Assembly: GCF_900105245.1 (NCBI RefSeq)
Contig: NZ_FNSZ01000001.1
Location: forward strand, 8,244,001 to 8,308,000
Direction of reading: 5' to 3'
DNA from: Streptomyces sp. 1222.5
GTDB taxonomy: Bacteria > Actinomycetota > Actinomycetes > Streptomycetales > Streptomycetaceae
Length of the DNA stretch: 64,000 bases
Made by a program: the position numbers and the translations under genes. The notes under the pieces are model-generated. The model was not told the origin of the DNA, made no database searches, and saw nothing but the letters and a program-made list of their open reading frames with translations. Every line of letters starts with the position of its first letter. Position 1 is the first letter of the stretch. Positions 24,763 through 33,301 of the stretch are shown one piece after another.

Positions 24763-24781
24763 TGGTCCAACCAGTTGACCA
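24763..24781. promoter_or_regulatory. FadR-type operator over a -35-like box ahead of the GntR gene
   Basis: TGGTCCAACCAGTTGACCA contains the symmetric core TGGTCCAACCA (24763-24773), which fits the TGGT-N3-ACCA type bound by FCD-domain GntR regulators. A second half-site GACCA ends at 24781. A -35-like TTGACC (24775-24780) overlaps it. The regulator's ATG is at 24811. Confidence 0.6.
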
Positions 24782-24810
24782 GTGGCCCACCTCCGTCCAC
24801 CCTGTGCGTC

Positions 24811-25524
24811 ATGACCGAGCGACACATCCGGCGCGAGGCGGTTTCGGACCAGCTTTTCGCCGTACTGCGCGACAGGATCCTCGGCGGTGGCCTGCCTCCC
24901 GGCTCCCCCCTCACCGCCGAACGTGACCTGGCGGCCGAGTTCGGCGTGAACCGGCACGCGGTGCGCGAGGCCGTCAAACGGCTTCAGCAGGCCCGGCTGG
25001 TCGAGGTCAGCCACGGGGGTCGCACGCTCGTCCTGGACTGGCGGCGCAGTGCCGGCCTCGACCTCGCCGTCGGGATCGCCGCGTCCGACGGCGGACCCTC
25101 GGTCGCGGACCTGGCACGCGACGCCTTGGAGATGCGGGCGTGCATCGGCGCGGACGCCGCCCGGCTGTGCGCGATCCGGTGTTCGGAGTCGACCGCCCGG
25201 GAGATCGTCGAGGCGGCGTGGCGGTACGCGCGCAGCGGGCCCGATCTGGAGGAACTCGGCCTGGCGGACGTCGCCTGGTGGCGGCTGATCGTGGAGGGGG
25301 CCGCGAACATCGCCTACCTCCTGGCCTTCAACAGCCTGGTGGACGGCACGCTCCCGGTCGCCGACGTACCGGACGACCTGCGGACCGCCGAACTGCTCGA
25401 CGTGGAGACGCATGTGCGGCTCGCCGAACTCATCGCGGCACGCGAGTCCGAGGCGGCCGAGAGACTGGCGCGCGAGCTGCTGTCCCGCAGTGTGCCTTCG
25501 ACGCCCCGGAAGGCGGTGCGCTGA
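24811..25524 (+). CDS. GntR-family regulator, FadR/FCD subgroup
   Basis: A 237-residue regulator. The winged helix is in the first 75 residues: VSDQLFAVLRDRILGGGLPP, then LTAERDLAAEFGVNRHAVRE and AVKRLQQARLVEVSHGG. The C-terminal all-helical ligand domain is of FCD type, with 'ALEMRACIGADAARLCA' and a final helix including HVRLAELIAARESEAAERLA. It is one base from the downstream hydroxylase-like gene, so the pair is co-transcribed. It probably controls that gene and itself through the palindrome just upstream. The ligand is unknown, perhaps a fatty-acid or lipid derivative. Confidence 0.9.
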   Translation: MTERHIRREAVSDQLFAVLRDRILGGGLPPGSPLTAERDLAAEFGVNRHAVREAVKRLQQARLVEVSHGGRTLVLDWRRSAGLDLAVGIAASDGGPSVADLARDALEMRACIGADAARLCAIRCSESTAREIVEAAWRYARSGPDLEELGLADVAWWRLIVEGAANIAYLLAFNSLVDGTLPVADVPDDLRTAELLDVETHVRLAELIAARESEAAERLARELLSRSVPSTPRKAVR

Positions 25525-25525
25525 C

Positions 25526-26359
25526 ATGATCCCCACCGTGGTCTACGCGATACCGGCGTTCGTGCTGCTGGTGGTCGTGGAGGCACTCTCCTACCGTTTC
25601 CTGCCGGACGACGACGAGCGCGGGTACGAGCTGCGGGACACCGTCACCAGCATGTCCATGGGCGCCGGGAGCCAGGTCATCGCGGTGCCGTGGAAGGTCG
25701 TGACGCTCGTGCTGTACGCGGCCCTGTTCACCGTCGCCCCCTGGCACCTCTCCGCGTCCTCGGCATGGACCTGGCTGCTGCTGTTCTTCGCCGACGATCT
25801 GGCGTACTACGCCTTCCACCGCGCCCACCACCGGGTGCGGGTGCTGTGGGCGAGCCATGTGGTCCACCACTCCAGCGTCCGTTTCAACCTCTCCACCGCC
25901 CTGCGCCAGAGCTGGACTCCGATGACGGGCCTGCCGTTCTGGCTGCCCCTGGCGCTGCTCGGCATCCCACCCTGGATGATCCTGCTCCAGCAGGCCTTCA
26001 GTCTGGTCTACCAGTTCTTCCTGCACACCGAGCGGGTGGACAGGCTGTGGCGGCCGGTGGAGTGGTTCTTCAACACGCCCTCCCACCACCGTGTCCATCA
26101 CGGCTCCAACAACGCGTACCTGGACCGCAACTACGGCGGCATCCTCATCCTCTGGGACCGGCTCTTCCGCACCTTCGAACCGGAGGGCGAGCGCGTGGTG
26201 TACGGCCTCACGAAGAACATCGACACCCACAACCCGGTGCGGGTCGCCTTCCACGAGTTCGCCTCGGCGTGGAGCGACGTCCGCACGGCCCGTCGCTGGC
26301 GCGACCGCGCCGGCTATCTGTTCGGCCCGCCCGGGTGGGTGCCGGACGCGAAGGGGTGA
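25526..26359 (+). CDS. Sterol desaturase/fatty-acid-hydroxylase superfamily membrane enzyme
   Basis: A 277-residue membrane di-iron enzyme. All three histidine clusters are readable: FHRAHHRVRVLWASHVVHHSS (H-x2-HH plus H-x2-HH) near residues 98-118 and SHHRVHHGSNN near 187-197. Hydrophobic segments lie near 4-20, 50-70, 80-95, 130-150 and 152-170. The size and helix pattern fit the alkylglycerol-monooxygenase/FA-hydroxylase branch, which hydroxylates or desaturates lipids. ATG 25526 follows the GntR stop by one base. A strong hairpin ends the operon. Confidence 0.9.
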   Translation: MIPTVVYAIPAFVLLVVVEALSYRFLPDDDERGYELRDTVTSMSMGAGSQVIAVPWKVVTLVLYAALFTVAPWHLSASSAWTWLLLFFADDLAYYAFHRAHHRVRVLWASHVVHHSSVRFNLSTALRQSWTPMTGLPFWLPLALLGIPPWMILLQQAFSLVYQFFLHTERVDRLWRPVEWFFNTPSHHRVHHGSNNAYLDRNYGGILILWDRLFRTFEPEGERVVYGLTKNIDTHNPVRVAFHEFASAWSDVRTARRWRDRAGYLFGPPGWVPDAKG

Positions 26360-26362
26360 GAA

Positions 26363-26410
26363 GGCACCGCCGAAGCACCGGCTGCGGGCCGGGCCCGCGG
26401 CGGCGGTGCC
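26363..26410. terminator. Hairpin terminator after the GntR-hydroxylase operon
   Basis: The outer arms GGCACCGCC (26363-26371) and GGCGGTGCC (26402-26410) pair perfectly. An inner hairpin, GCGGGC-CGG-GCCCGC, sits in the loop. It begins three bases after the stop at 26359. Confidence 0.75.
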
Positions 26411-27059
26411 TGGAGGCGGGGGACCGGGAAGCGGGGAGTCGCGCGCGAACGGTGGCGATGTCGGACCTGTGCGTCGCGCGAAACCGCTGGCGGAGCACCT
26501 TGCGCAAGGGTTCCCGCACCTCCTCGACGGCTTCATGCATGTCACGTAGACGGTGGACAGCCTTCGGGTGTCGGCCCGGTCGGCTGCCTGGAGCCGCTGG
26601 TCGGCCAGTGCGAAGAAGGCCCGTTAGTCGTCGGCGTCCACGTCGTTTCCGGCCAGACAGGCGGAGAACGAGCGGTAGGCGCGGTTCACCTTCGGATCGC
26701 TCCGGAGGCGCGCCACCCGGGCGAACCACTCGGGCGCCGCCGAAGCCGTGGGCCCGCAGGTAGTCACCGCCGCGTACGCGGAGGGCGGCGGTTCCGCGAC
26801 GGTGACCATCTGGGGGGAGGACGGCGGACTCCCGCCGGCCCGCTGCTGAGCGCCCTCCGCCTTACGAACCGATGACCTGGTGGCGCGAACGGTGTCCGTA
26901 CGGCCGTGCGGTACGAGACCCTGGGTCCTCGGCGCCGGTCAGGCAGGGCGTCGTCGCGGTACAGGGAAGCGGCTGCCGCGAAGGGGCGCTCCGGGCCGAC
27001 CCCGGGGCGCCCCGCCGCATGCCACCCCACCCACGCCCCGGGGCCCGCCGGCCCGGCCG
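26411..27059. other. 650-base stretch without an intact gene; one possible 3' gene stub
   Basis: On the minus strand a frame ending at 26624 reads PEWFARVARLRSDPKVNRAY, then RSFSACLAGNDVDADD. It resembles the C-terminal part of small secreted actinobacterial proteins, but has no credible start. Another minus-strand stretch near 26450-26550 gives the amphipathic MHEAVEEVREPLRKVLRQRF without clear boundaries. I see no promoter, RNA or repeat here. It is probably decayed coding DNA. Confidence 0.4.
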
Positions 27060-27269
27060 TCATGACGTGAGCGGCTGGCGCATGTCCAGGTAGCAGCGCA
27101 GCCGGACGCCCACCTGCCCGGGCCCCCGGCTCGCACGTTCGACGGCGGTGATGGCCCACATCGAGGCCAGAGCGGCGTGGAAGGCGAACGCGGTCCGGTC
27201 GTCGGCGGCCGCGATGTCGACCACCACCAGGCCGGGCTCCGCCACGTGCACCTCGTGAATCACATCCAT
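27060..27269 (-). CDS. DUF6207-family small protein
   Basis: A 69-residue protein typical of Streptomyces: IHEVHVAEPGLVVVDIAAAD, then a helix AFAFHAALASMWAITAVER, and the conserved end GVRLRCYLDMRQPL. The pattern HVAEPGLVV...RLRCYLD.RQPL identifies DUF6207. Function unknown, and copies are numerous in Streptomyces arms. I start at ATG 27269, which fits the family. An in-frame GTG at 27317 would add 16 residues. No strong ribosome site is evident for either. Confidence 0.75.
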   Translation of the reverse strand: MDVIHEVHVAEPGLVVVDIAAADDRTAFAFHAALASMWAITAVERASRGPGQVGVRLRCYLDMRQPLTS

Positions 27270-27360
27270 GACCGGAACGACGCCTTCCGGGGTGTGGGGG
27301 GTTCGTCCGGGGCTCACCTTTCACCCGGTTGGACACCTCGGGCACACCACTGCGCCCGGC

Positions 27361-28392
27361 TCACAGGACCCGCTGCCGGCGTCCGAGCCACGTCTGGGCG
27401 ACGACCACGGCCGCCAGGAAGGCCCCGCTGACCACCTGTTGGTAGGCGGAGTCCAGTGAACCGATCTGGTTGATGACGTTCTGGATCACCTTCAGCAGGG
27501 CCACGCCCACCAGCGAGCCGCTGATGAAACCGAAGCCACCGGTGAGCAGCGTGCCTCCGATGACCACGGCCGAGATGGCCTCCAGCTCCATGCCGGAGCC
27601 GAGGATGGTCACCCCCGACACGAGCCACGCGGCGTTCAGCGCACCGGCGAGACCCGCGCACAGCCCCGACAGGGTGTACACCGCGACCTTCGTCCGGGCC
27701 ACGGGCGCGCCCATCAGGGCGGCCGCGTCCTCGTTGCCGCCCACCGCGTACACGTACTGGCCGAAGCGGCTGCGCCGGAGCACCACGGATCCCGCCACGA
27801 ACAGCGCCACGGTGATCCACACCGGCACGCCGACACCGAGCAGGGAGCCCTGGCCGAGCTTCGCGAAGAACGAGTCCGTCTCCACGAGATAGGTGCGTGA
27901 GCCCTCGTCGGTCAGCGCGAGCAGCACACCGCGCGCCCCGAGCATGGCGGCCAGGGTGACGATGAACGGGGCCAGCCCGGAGCGCGCGATCAGCAGTCCG
28001 TTCACCAGTCCGACGAGCCCGCAGACCGCGAGCGGCAGCAGCAGCGCCACCACGGTGCCGTACTGCGACCCCCACGCGGCGAGGACACCCCCCAGAGCGA
28101 ACAGGGAGCCGACGGACAGGTCGATCCCGCCGGTGACGATGACGAAGGTCATGCCGAGGGCGACGACGGCGAGGAAGGCCGACGACAGCGCCATGTTCGC
28201 CAGGTTGTCGCCGGTCAGGAAGGTGTCGAAGCCGAGCGACGCGGCGGCCATGGCGATCACCAGGGTGACCAGCGCGCCGTGCTGCTGGGCGAGCGCGCTC
28301 AGGCGCTCGGATCGAGTCGCACCGGGTGGCGCGTCCTGGGTGACGGCGGCGGTCGTGGTTCCCATGGCTGCCTCCCCGGTGTCGGTGGTCAT
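27361..28392 (-). CDS. Sugar ABC transporter permease, YjfF-like
   Basis: A 343-residue BPD_transp_2/RbsC-type permease with about nine helices. The family motif MTFVIVTGGIDLSVGSLFAL lies near residues 82-101. The C-terminal gate region reads GSGMELEAISAVVIGGTLLT, then GGFGFISGSLVGVALL. ATG 28392 overlaps the stop of the preceding permease (ATGA) and has GGAGGAAGCG upstream. It is the last gene of a four-gene importer whose order (binding protein, ATPase, permease, permease) equals E. coli ytfQ-ytfR-ytfT-yjfF, a galactofuranose system. Confidence 0.9.
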   Translation of the reverse strand: MTTDTGEAAMGTTTAAVTQDAPPGATRSERLSALAQQHGALVTLVIAMAAASLGFDTFLTGDNLANMALSSAFLAVVALGMTFVIVTGGIDLSVGSLFALGGVLAAWGSQYGTVVALLLPLAVCGLVGLVNGLLIARSGLAPFIVTLAAMLGARGVLLALTDEGSRTYLVETDSFFAKLGQGSLLGVGVPVWITVALFVAGSVVLRRSRFGQYVYAVGGNEDAAALMGAPVARTKVAVYTLSGLCAGLAGALNAAWLVSGVTILGSGMELEAISAVVIGGTLLTGGFGFISGSLVGVALLKVIQNVINQIGSLDSAYQQVVSGAFLAAVVVAQTWLGRRQRVL

Positions 28393-29351
28393 CGCTTCCT
28401 CCGTTCGCGCGCCGCGTAGACGGCACCGACGATCACCACGGCCTGCGCGATCTGTGTCCACGACGGGGGCAGGTCGTGCTTGATGAGCGTGGTGGTGAGC
28501 AGCTGGATCAGCAGGGCGCCCGCGACCGTGCCGCCGATCCGGACCCGGCCGCCGCTGAGCGGGGTGCCGCCGACGACCACCGCGGTGATGGCGGACAGTT
28601 CCATCAGCGTGCCCAGGGAGGTGGGGTCGCTCGCGGTGAGCCGGGCCGTGGCCAGGACACCCGCGACCGCCGCCAGGGCGCCCGAGCAGACGTAGACGAT
28701 GACGAGGACCCGTCGCACGGGCAGGCCCGCGAGGCGCGCCGCCGGCCGGCTGTCGCCGATGGCGAGCAGCTGACGGCCGAATGTGGAGCGCTTGACGGCG
28801 AACGCCACCAGCAGCGCGAGCACGACCGCGATGAGGACCAGGTACGGGACGCCCAGCACGTCACCGGAGCCGAGAGAGGCCATGCCGGGATCGTGGACGT
28901 CCTTGAGCTGGGGGAGCAGGACCAGGGCGAGACCACGGGACCCGACCATCAGGGCGAGCGTGGCCACGATGGGCTGCACTCCCATGAAAGCGATCAGCGC
29001 CCCGTTGGCCGCCCCGACCAGCATGCCCCCGGCCACGGCGATCAGTGTGGCGATCCACGGCCCGTAGCCCAGGTAGAGCGACAACAGCGAGGTGGACAGG
29101 GCCATGACGGAACCGACGGACAGGTCCACTCCCTCGGTGCCGATCGCGAGGGCCATGCCCAGGGCGACGATCAGCACGGGGGCGACCTGTACGGCCTGGG
29201 TGCGGAAGTTCTCGGCGGAGGCGAAGTGCGGTGTGAAGGCGAAGTTGAACAGCAGCAGCACCACGACTCCGCCGTAGACCCCGTAGTTCTGCAGCAGGCG
29301 CAGCGCCCGGTCGCGGTCCACCGTGCCGCGGGCGAGGCTCAGATCAGTCAC
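28389..29351 (-). CDS. Sugar ABC transporter permease, YtfT-like
   Basis: A 320-residue RbsC-type permease. The motif GMALAIGTEGVDLSVGSVMA is near residues 64-83. The cytoplasmic coupling region (STFGRQLLAIGDSRPAARLA) is near 190-209 and the end motif is LMELSAITAVVVGGTPLSGG. GTG 29351 has AAGGAGCAGCC upstream and lies inside the 3' end of the ATPase gene (8-base overlap). Two different permeases in tandem suggest a heterodimeric channel, as in YtfT-YjfF. Confidence 0.9.
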   Translation of the reverse strand: MTDLSLARGTVDRDRALRLLQNYGVYGGVVVLLLFNFAFTPHFASAENFRTQAVQVAPVLIVALGMALAIGTEGVDLSVGSVMALSTSLLSLYLGYGPWIATLIAVAGGMLVGAANGALIAFMGVQPIVATLALMVGSRGLALVLLPQLKDVHDPGMASLGSGDVLGVPYLVLIAVVLALLVAFAVKRSTFGRQLLAIGDSRPAARLAGLPVRRVLVIVYVCSGALAAVAGVLATARLTASDPTSLGTLMELSAITAVVVGGTPLSGGRVRIGGTVAGALLIQLLTTTLIKHDLPPSWTQIAQAVVIVGAVYAARERRKR

Positions 29352-30861
29352 GGGCTGCTCCTTCGGGTACGTCGGCGATCGCGCGCAGCAGTTCGTCCTC
29401 GGTGACGGCGTCACCGGTGAGTTCCCGCACCACCGCACCGTCCCGGAGGACGACCACGCGGTCACTGCCCTCGATCAGCTCCTCGGTGTCCGAGGAGATC
29501 AGCAGGACGGCCAGACCCTCGCCGGCGAGTTCGTCGACGAGGGCCTGCACCTCCGCCTTGGCTCCCACGTCGATCCCGCGCGTGGGCTCGTCCAGCAGCA
29601 GCACCTTCGGGTGCAGGGCGAGCCAGCGGGCCAGGAGCACCTTCTGCTGGTTGCCGCCCGAGAGTTCGCCGACCTTCTGGTGCGGGCTGGAGGCCTTGAT
29701 ACGCAGCCGCTTCATGAACGTCTCCACGACGCGGTCGATACGGGCGTCGTCCACCAGCCCGAAGCGCGACAGGCCCGGCAGCGCGGCGAGCGCGATGTTC
29801 TCCCGCACCGACAGGCCCGGCACGATGCCCTCGGTCTTGCGGTCCTCGGGCAGCAGACTGATCCCGGCCCGGATCGCCGCCGGGGTGGACCCGGCGCGCA
29901 CCGGCGCGCCAGCCACCACGACCCGGCCGCCGTCGACGGGCAGGGCGCCCGCGATGGCCTTGGCGGTCTCGCTGCGCCCGGAGCCGAGCAGCCCGCCGAG
30001 CCCGACCACCTCTCCGGGGCGCAGCGACAGCGAGACGTCACACAGCCGATGACGAACCGTCAACCCTCGTGCCGTCAACACCGGTTCGGCCGCCGTTTCG
30101 TGGGACCCGCTGAACTTCGTCAGGCCCTCGCGGCGTACCTCGCCGATCTCCCGCCCGAGCATCAGCCCCACCAGATGCAGCCGGTCGAGGTCGGCGAGGC
30201 GGCCGGTGTGCGCGACCCGGCCGTCGCGCAGGACGGTGACCGCGTCGCAGATCTCGTACAGCTCGTCCATGCGGTGGCTGACATAGACGACCGCGATGCC
30301 GCGCTCGCGCAGGGTGCGGATCACCTCGAACAGCGTCCGCACCTCGCGGGGCTCCAGCGACGAGGTGGGTTCGTCCATGATCACGACTCGTGCGTCGATG
30401 GCCACGGCCCGGGCGAGGGCGACCATCTGCTGGGCACCGACGCCGAGCTCACGCAGGGGACGGCGTACGTCGACCCGGATGCCGAGGCCGCGCAGGGTCT
30501 CGTCCGCCTCGCGGTGCATACGGCCGAAGTCGATCAGGCGCAGCCGGTTGCGCGGCTCGCGGCCGAGCAGGAGGTTACGGGCCACGCTCATCAGCGGGAC
30601 GAGGTTGACCTCCTGGTAGATGGTGGAGATGCCCGCCTGCTGGGCCTGCAGGGGAGTGGTGAAACGGACCGGGGCGCCGTCGTAGGTGACCTCACCGGCG
30701 TCGGGCAGGTGGACGCCGGTGAGGACCTTGATCAGGGTGGACTTGCCGGCGCCGTTCTCGCCGACGAGGGCGTGCACCTCCCCGGCCCGGGCGGTGAAGT
30801 CCACGTCGGACAGCGCCCGCACGCCGGGGAAGGTCTTGCACAGTCCGGTGACCGCGAGCAT
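29344..30861 (-). CDS. Sugar ABC transporter ATP-binding protein, tandem ABC (YtfR/AraG-like)
   Basis: A 505-residue ATPase with two ABC domains. The first has Walker A GENGAGKST near residues 35-43, Q-loop IYQEVNLVP, degenerate signature LGVGAQQMV, Walker B VVIMDEPTSSLE and H-loop YVSHR. The second has a degenerate Walker A (GLLGSGRSE), a good signature LSGGNQQKV and Walker B VLLLDEPTRGID. This division of labour is the rule in RbsA/AraG/YtfR-type sugar importers. The gene starts one base after the binding-protein stop and overlaps the first permease. Confidence 0.95.
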   Translation of the reverse strand: MLAVTGLCKTFPGVRALSDVDFTARAGEVHALVGENGAGKSTLIKVLTGVHLPDAGEVTYDGAPVRFTTPLQAQQAGISTIYQEVNLVPLMSVARNLLLGREPRNRLRLIDFGRMHREADETLRGLGIRVDVRRPLRELGVGAQQMVALARAVAIDARVVIMDEPTSSLEPREVRTLFEVIRTLRERGIAVVYVSHRMDELYEICDAVTVLRDGRVAHTGRLADLDRLHLVGLMLGREIGEVRREGLTKFSGSHETAAEPVLTARGLTVRHRLCDVSLSLRPGEVVGLGGLLGSGRSETAKAIAGALPVDGGRVVVAGAPVRAGSTPAAIRAGISLLPEDRKTEGIVPGLSVRENIALAALPGLSRFGLVDDARIDRVVETFMKRLRIKASSPHQKVGELSGGNQQKVLLARWLALHPKVLLLDEPTRGIDVGAKAEVQALVDELAGEGLAVLLISSDTEELIEGSDRVVVLRDGAVVRELTGDAVTEDELLRAIADVPEGAARD

Positions 30862-30862
30862 C

Positions 30863-31960
30863 TCAGTAGGCCTTGCCCAGGTCGGACTTGGCGTTGCTCT
30901 CGGTGTAGGAGCTGTCCTGGATGACGATGTCCTGAGACACCTTCTGGCCCTGGGTGAAGGTGTCCAGGGTCTGGAACGCCAGCGGCCCGAAGCGCGGGTT
31001 GGACTCGACGACGCCGTGTATCCAGCCGTCCACGATGCCCTGCACGGCGTTGCGGGTACCGTCGATCGTCACGATCTTGACCTCGCCGGGCTTCTTGCCG
31101 GCCCCCTTGAGGGCGTTGACGGCGCCGAGTCCCATCTCGTCGTTCTCGGCGTAGACACCCTTGATCCCCGGCTTGGACTGGATCAGGTTCTCGGTGACGG
31201 ACTGCCCCTTCTCGCGGGCGAAGTCACCGGTCTGCCGGAAGACGATCTTGAGCCCGGGCGCCTTCTCCTTGATGCGGTCCTCGAAGCCCTTGGTGCGTTC
31301 GGTGGTGACGTTGTTGCCCGCCGCGCCGAGCAGGATGGCGATCTCGCCCTTGCCGCCGGTCGCTTCGATCATCTGGTCGGCGGCCCGCTTGCCCTGCTCG
31401 ACGAAGTCGGAGCCGATGAAGCTCACATAGTCCTTGCAGGCGGTGGCGTTGATCTTCCGGTCGATGGTCACGATGGGGATGTGCTTGGCCGAGGCGGCGC
31501 GCAGCACCGGCTCCCACCCGTCGGAGTTGAGCGGGGCGATGACCAGCAGGTCGGCACCCTTGGCGATGAGGTCCTGGACGTCGCTGATCTGCTTCGAGAA
31601 CTGCGACTGGGCGTTGGCGGTGAGAAGTTTGACGCCCCGTTTCTTCGCCTCCGCCTTGATCGAGGCGGTCTCCGCGATGCGGAAGGGGTTGGCCTCCTTC
31701 TCGGACTGGGAGAAGCCCACGGTGGCGGACTTCAGGTCGGTCTTCTCGCCACCGTACGCGTCGATGGCGCAGGTCGGTCCGGATCCGCCGCTGGGCGAGG
31801 CGACGACCTGGCCGGAATCGGGGTTCTGAGAGGCGCTCCTGTCACCGCCGGAGTCGTCCTCGGACTTGGCGCATCCGGCCACGAGGGCCAGGCTCGTGAC
31901 GAGGCCGGCGGTGAGGAGGTTCCGCACGTGAACGCGGCGCTGTGCTGCGATGGGCTTCAT
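30863..31960 (-). CDS. Sugar-binding lipoprotein of the ABC importer, YtfQ-like
   Basis: A 365-residue periplasmic-binding-protein type-1 lipoprotein. The lipobox LALVAGC places the modified Cys near residue 30, followed by a Ser/Gly/Asp linker. The fold begins ATVGFSQSEKEANPFRIAET. Typical of the YtfQ/RbsB type are LLTANAQSQFSKQISDVQDL, LVIAPLNSDGWEPVL and IPIVTIDRKINATACKDYVS. The last has the ITxDR motif and a Cys pair with the upstream CAID, as in YtfQ, which binds galactofuranose. Two possible operators lie between this gene and lacI. Confidence 0.92.
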   Translation of the reverse strand: MKPIAAQRRVHVRNLLTAGLVTSLALVAGCAKSEDDSGGDRSASQNPDSGQVVASPSGGSGPTCAIDAYGGEKTDLKSATVGFSQSEKEANPFRIAETASIKAEAKKRGVKLLTANAQSQFSKQISDVQDLIAKGADLLVIAPLNSDGWEPVLRAASAKHIPIVTIDRKINATACKDYVSFIGSDFVEQGKRAADQMIEATGGKGEIAILLGAAGNNVTTERTKGFEDRIKEKAPGLKIVFRQTGDFAREKGQSVTENLIQSKPGIKGVYAENDEMGLGAVNALKGAGKKPGEVKIVTIDGTRNAVQGIVDGWIHGVVESNPRFGPLAFQTLDTFTQGQKVSQDIVIQDSSYTESNAKSDLGKAY

Positions 31961-31992
31961 GAAAGTCCCCAGACGGCGTGGCCCCGGCGCAC

Positions 31993-32006
31993 TGGGAGCG
32001 CTCTCG
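31993..32006. promoter_or_regulatory. CebR-box-like palindrome upstream of the sugar-binding protein gene
   Basis: TGGGAGCGCTCTCG matches the known Streptomyces CebR operator TGGGAGCGCTCCCA at 12 of 14 positions. It lies 33 bases upstream of the ytfQ-like start, where it would block transcription. Related LacI-family regulators can also bind such boxes. Confidence 0.5.
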
Positions 32007-32058
32007 GGGTCGGACGGCTCTTGCGGTCAACTCGATGTGCACGTCGTTCGGGGAGGTT

Positions 32059-32074
32059 TTTACATCGTTGGAAG
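32059..32074. promoter_or_regulatory. LacI-type operator copy 1 (upstream of the sugar importer)
   Basis: TTTACATCGTTGGAAG, on the minus strand CTTCCAACGATGTAAA. It has the central CG and near-symmetry of LacI-family sites, and matches copy 2 at 33239-33254 in 14 of 16 positions. It lies 99 bases upstream of the binding-protein start. Confidence 0.7.
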
Positions 32075-32127
32075 GGTGGTGTAAACCCCTCCCGCTCGAA
32101 CTCCGGGCCACAGCGCCGCCGCCACCG

Positions 32128-33141
32128 TCAACGCCGGCCCAGGGTGCTCTCCCGCTCCACCAGCCGGAACTCCGCGCTCAGTTCACGTCCGCCCGTCTCG
32201 CCCCGGCCCGACAGGCTGCGCAGCAGCGAAGCCACGGCCATCCGTGCGATGGCCTGCTTGTCCGGCGAGATCGTGGTCAGCGACACGGCACCGAACCGGC
32301 CCTCCGCGATGTCGTCGAACCCGACCACGGCGACGTCCCAGGGCACCCGCAACCCCCGCTCGTGCAGCACCCGCATCGCCCCGATCGCGATCAGGTCGTT
32401 GAGCGCGAACACCCCGTCGGGCCGTACCCCCGAGTCGAGCAGCTGGGCCATGGCACGGGCGCCGTCGTCCCGGTCCCAGCCGCCGACCGGGACCACCAGG
32501 TCGTCCGGCGCGGGCACCCCCGCGGCGGCCAACTCCTGCCGCCAGCCGAGGAGTCGCAGGTCGGCGGGCCGGTTGGCGGCATCGGTCCGCGCGCCCAGGT
32601 AGGCGATCCGGGTACGGCCCCGGCCCAGCAGGTGCCGAACGGCGACCCTCGCCGCGGTCACGTTGTCGATGACGATGTGGTCGTGCGGGGTGTCGTACTC
32701 GCGCTCGCCGAGGAGCACGAGCGGCACGTCGTCGGACCGCCCCTGCAGGTCCTCGGCCTCCAGCTCCAGCGGGCTCAGGATCAGTCCGTCGATCACCCGG
32801 GCCCGAAACCCCTGGCTGACCAGCACTTCCTGCTCGCGCCTGCCACGTGTGTGATCGAGCAGCACCGTGAACTCGTGCTCCGCCGCCGCGTCGATGACCG
32901 CGCTCGCCAGCTCCGCGAAGTACGGGTTGCCGAGCTCCGGTACGGCGAGCGCGATGATGCCGGTGCGGCCCTTGCGCAGGTGCCGCGCGGTCAGGTTGGG
33001 CCGGTAGCCGAGTTCGTCGATGGCCTCCTGGACCCGGGCCCGCATCCCCGGTGTGACGTGCGGATAGTTGTTCACGACATTCGACACGGTCTTGATCGAG
33101 ACACCGGCCCGTTCGGCCACGTCTTTCAGACTCACCCGCAA
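32128..33141 (-). CDS. LacI-family transcriptional regulator
   Basis: A 337-residue repressor. The LacI helix-turn-helix and hinge are complete: VSLKDVAERAGVSIKTVSNV, VNNYPHVTPGMRARVQEAID and ELGYRPNLTARHLRKGRT. The sugar-binding domain follows, with VPELGNPYFAELASAVIDAA and the late motif VAVVGFDDIAEGRFGAVSLT. Start choice: TTG 33141 has GAGGAG five bases upstream, while GTG 33135 two codons later would be eleven bases from it. It lies between the importer and the GH2 gene. One operator type occurs before both, so it probably controls both and itself. Confidence 0.93.
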   Translation of the reverse strand: MRVSLKDVAERAGVSIKTVSNVVNNYPHVTPGMRARVQEAIDELGYRPNLTARHLRKGRTGIIALAVPELGNPYFAELASAVIDAAAEHEFTVLLDHTRGRREQEVLVSQGFRARVIDGLILSPLELEAEDLQGRSDDVPLVLLGEREYDTPHDHIVIDNVTAARVAVRHLLGRGRTRIAYLGARTDAANRPADLRLLGWRQELAAAGVPAPDDLVVPVGGWDRDDGARAMAQLLDSGVRPDGVFALNDLIAIGAMRVLHERGLRVPWDVAVVGFDDIAEGRFGAVSLTTISPDKQAIARMAVASLLRSLSGRGETGGRELSAEFRLVERESTLGRR

Positions 33142-33238
33142 GGGAACTCCTCGACGTCGACGGAGGCTCCGGGGGCCGGAGCCTTGTCATGACCCTGGAC
33201 AGCGGCCGGGAGCCGTGCTCTCATGCCAACTGCCGTTG

Positions 33239-33254
33239 CTTCCAACGTTGTACA
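33239..33254. promoter_or_regulatory. LacI-type operator copy 2 (between lacI and the GH2 gene)
   Basis: CTTCCAACGTTGTACA, differing from the reverse complement of copy 1 (CTTCCAACGATGTAAA) at two positions. It is 48 bases before the GH2 start and about 100 bases upstream of lacI, so it can serve both divergent genes. Confidence 0.7.
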
Positions 33255-33301
33255 GACTGAAGCAGTGAGCCGCCACCCTTCCCCTCAGTCAAGGGAGAAC
33301 C

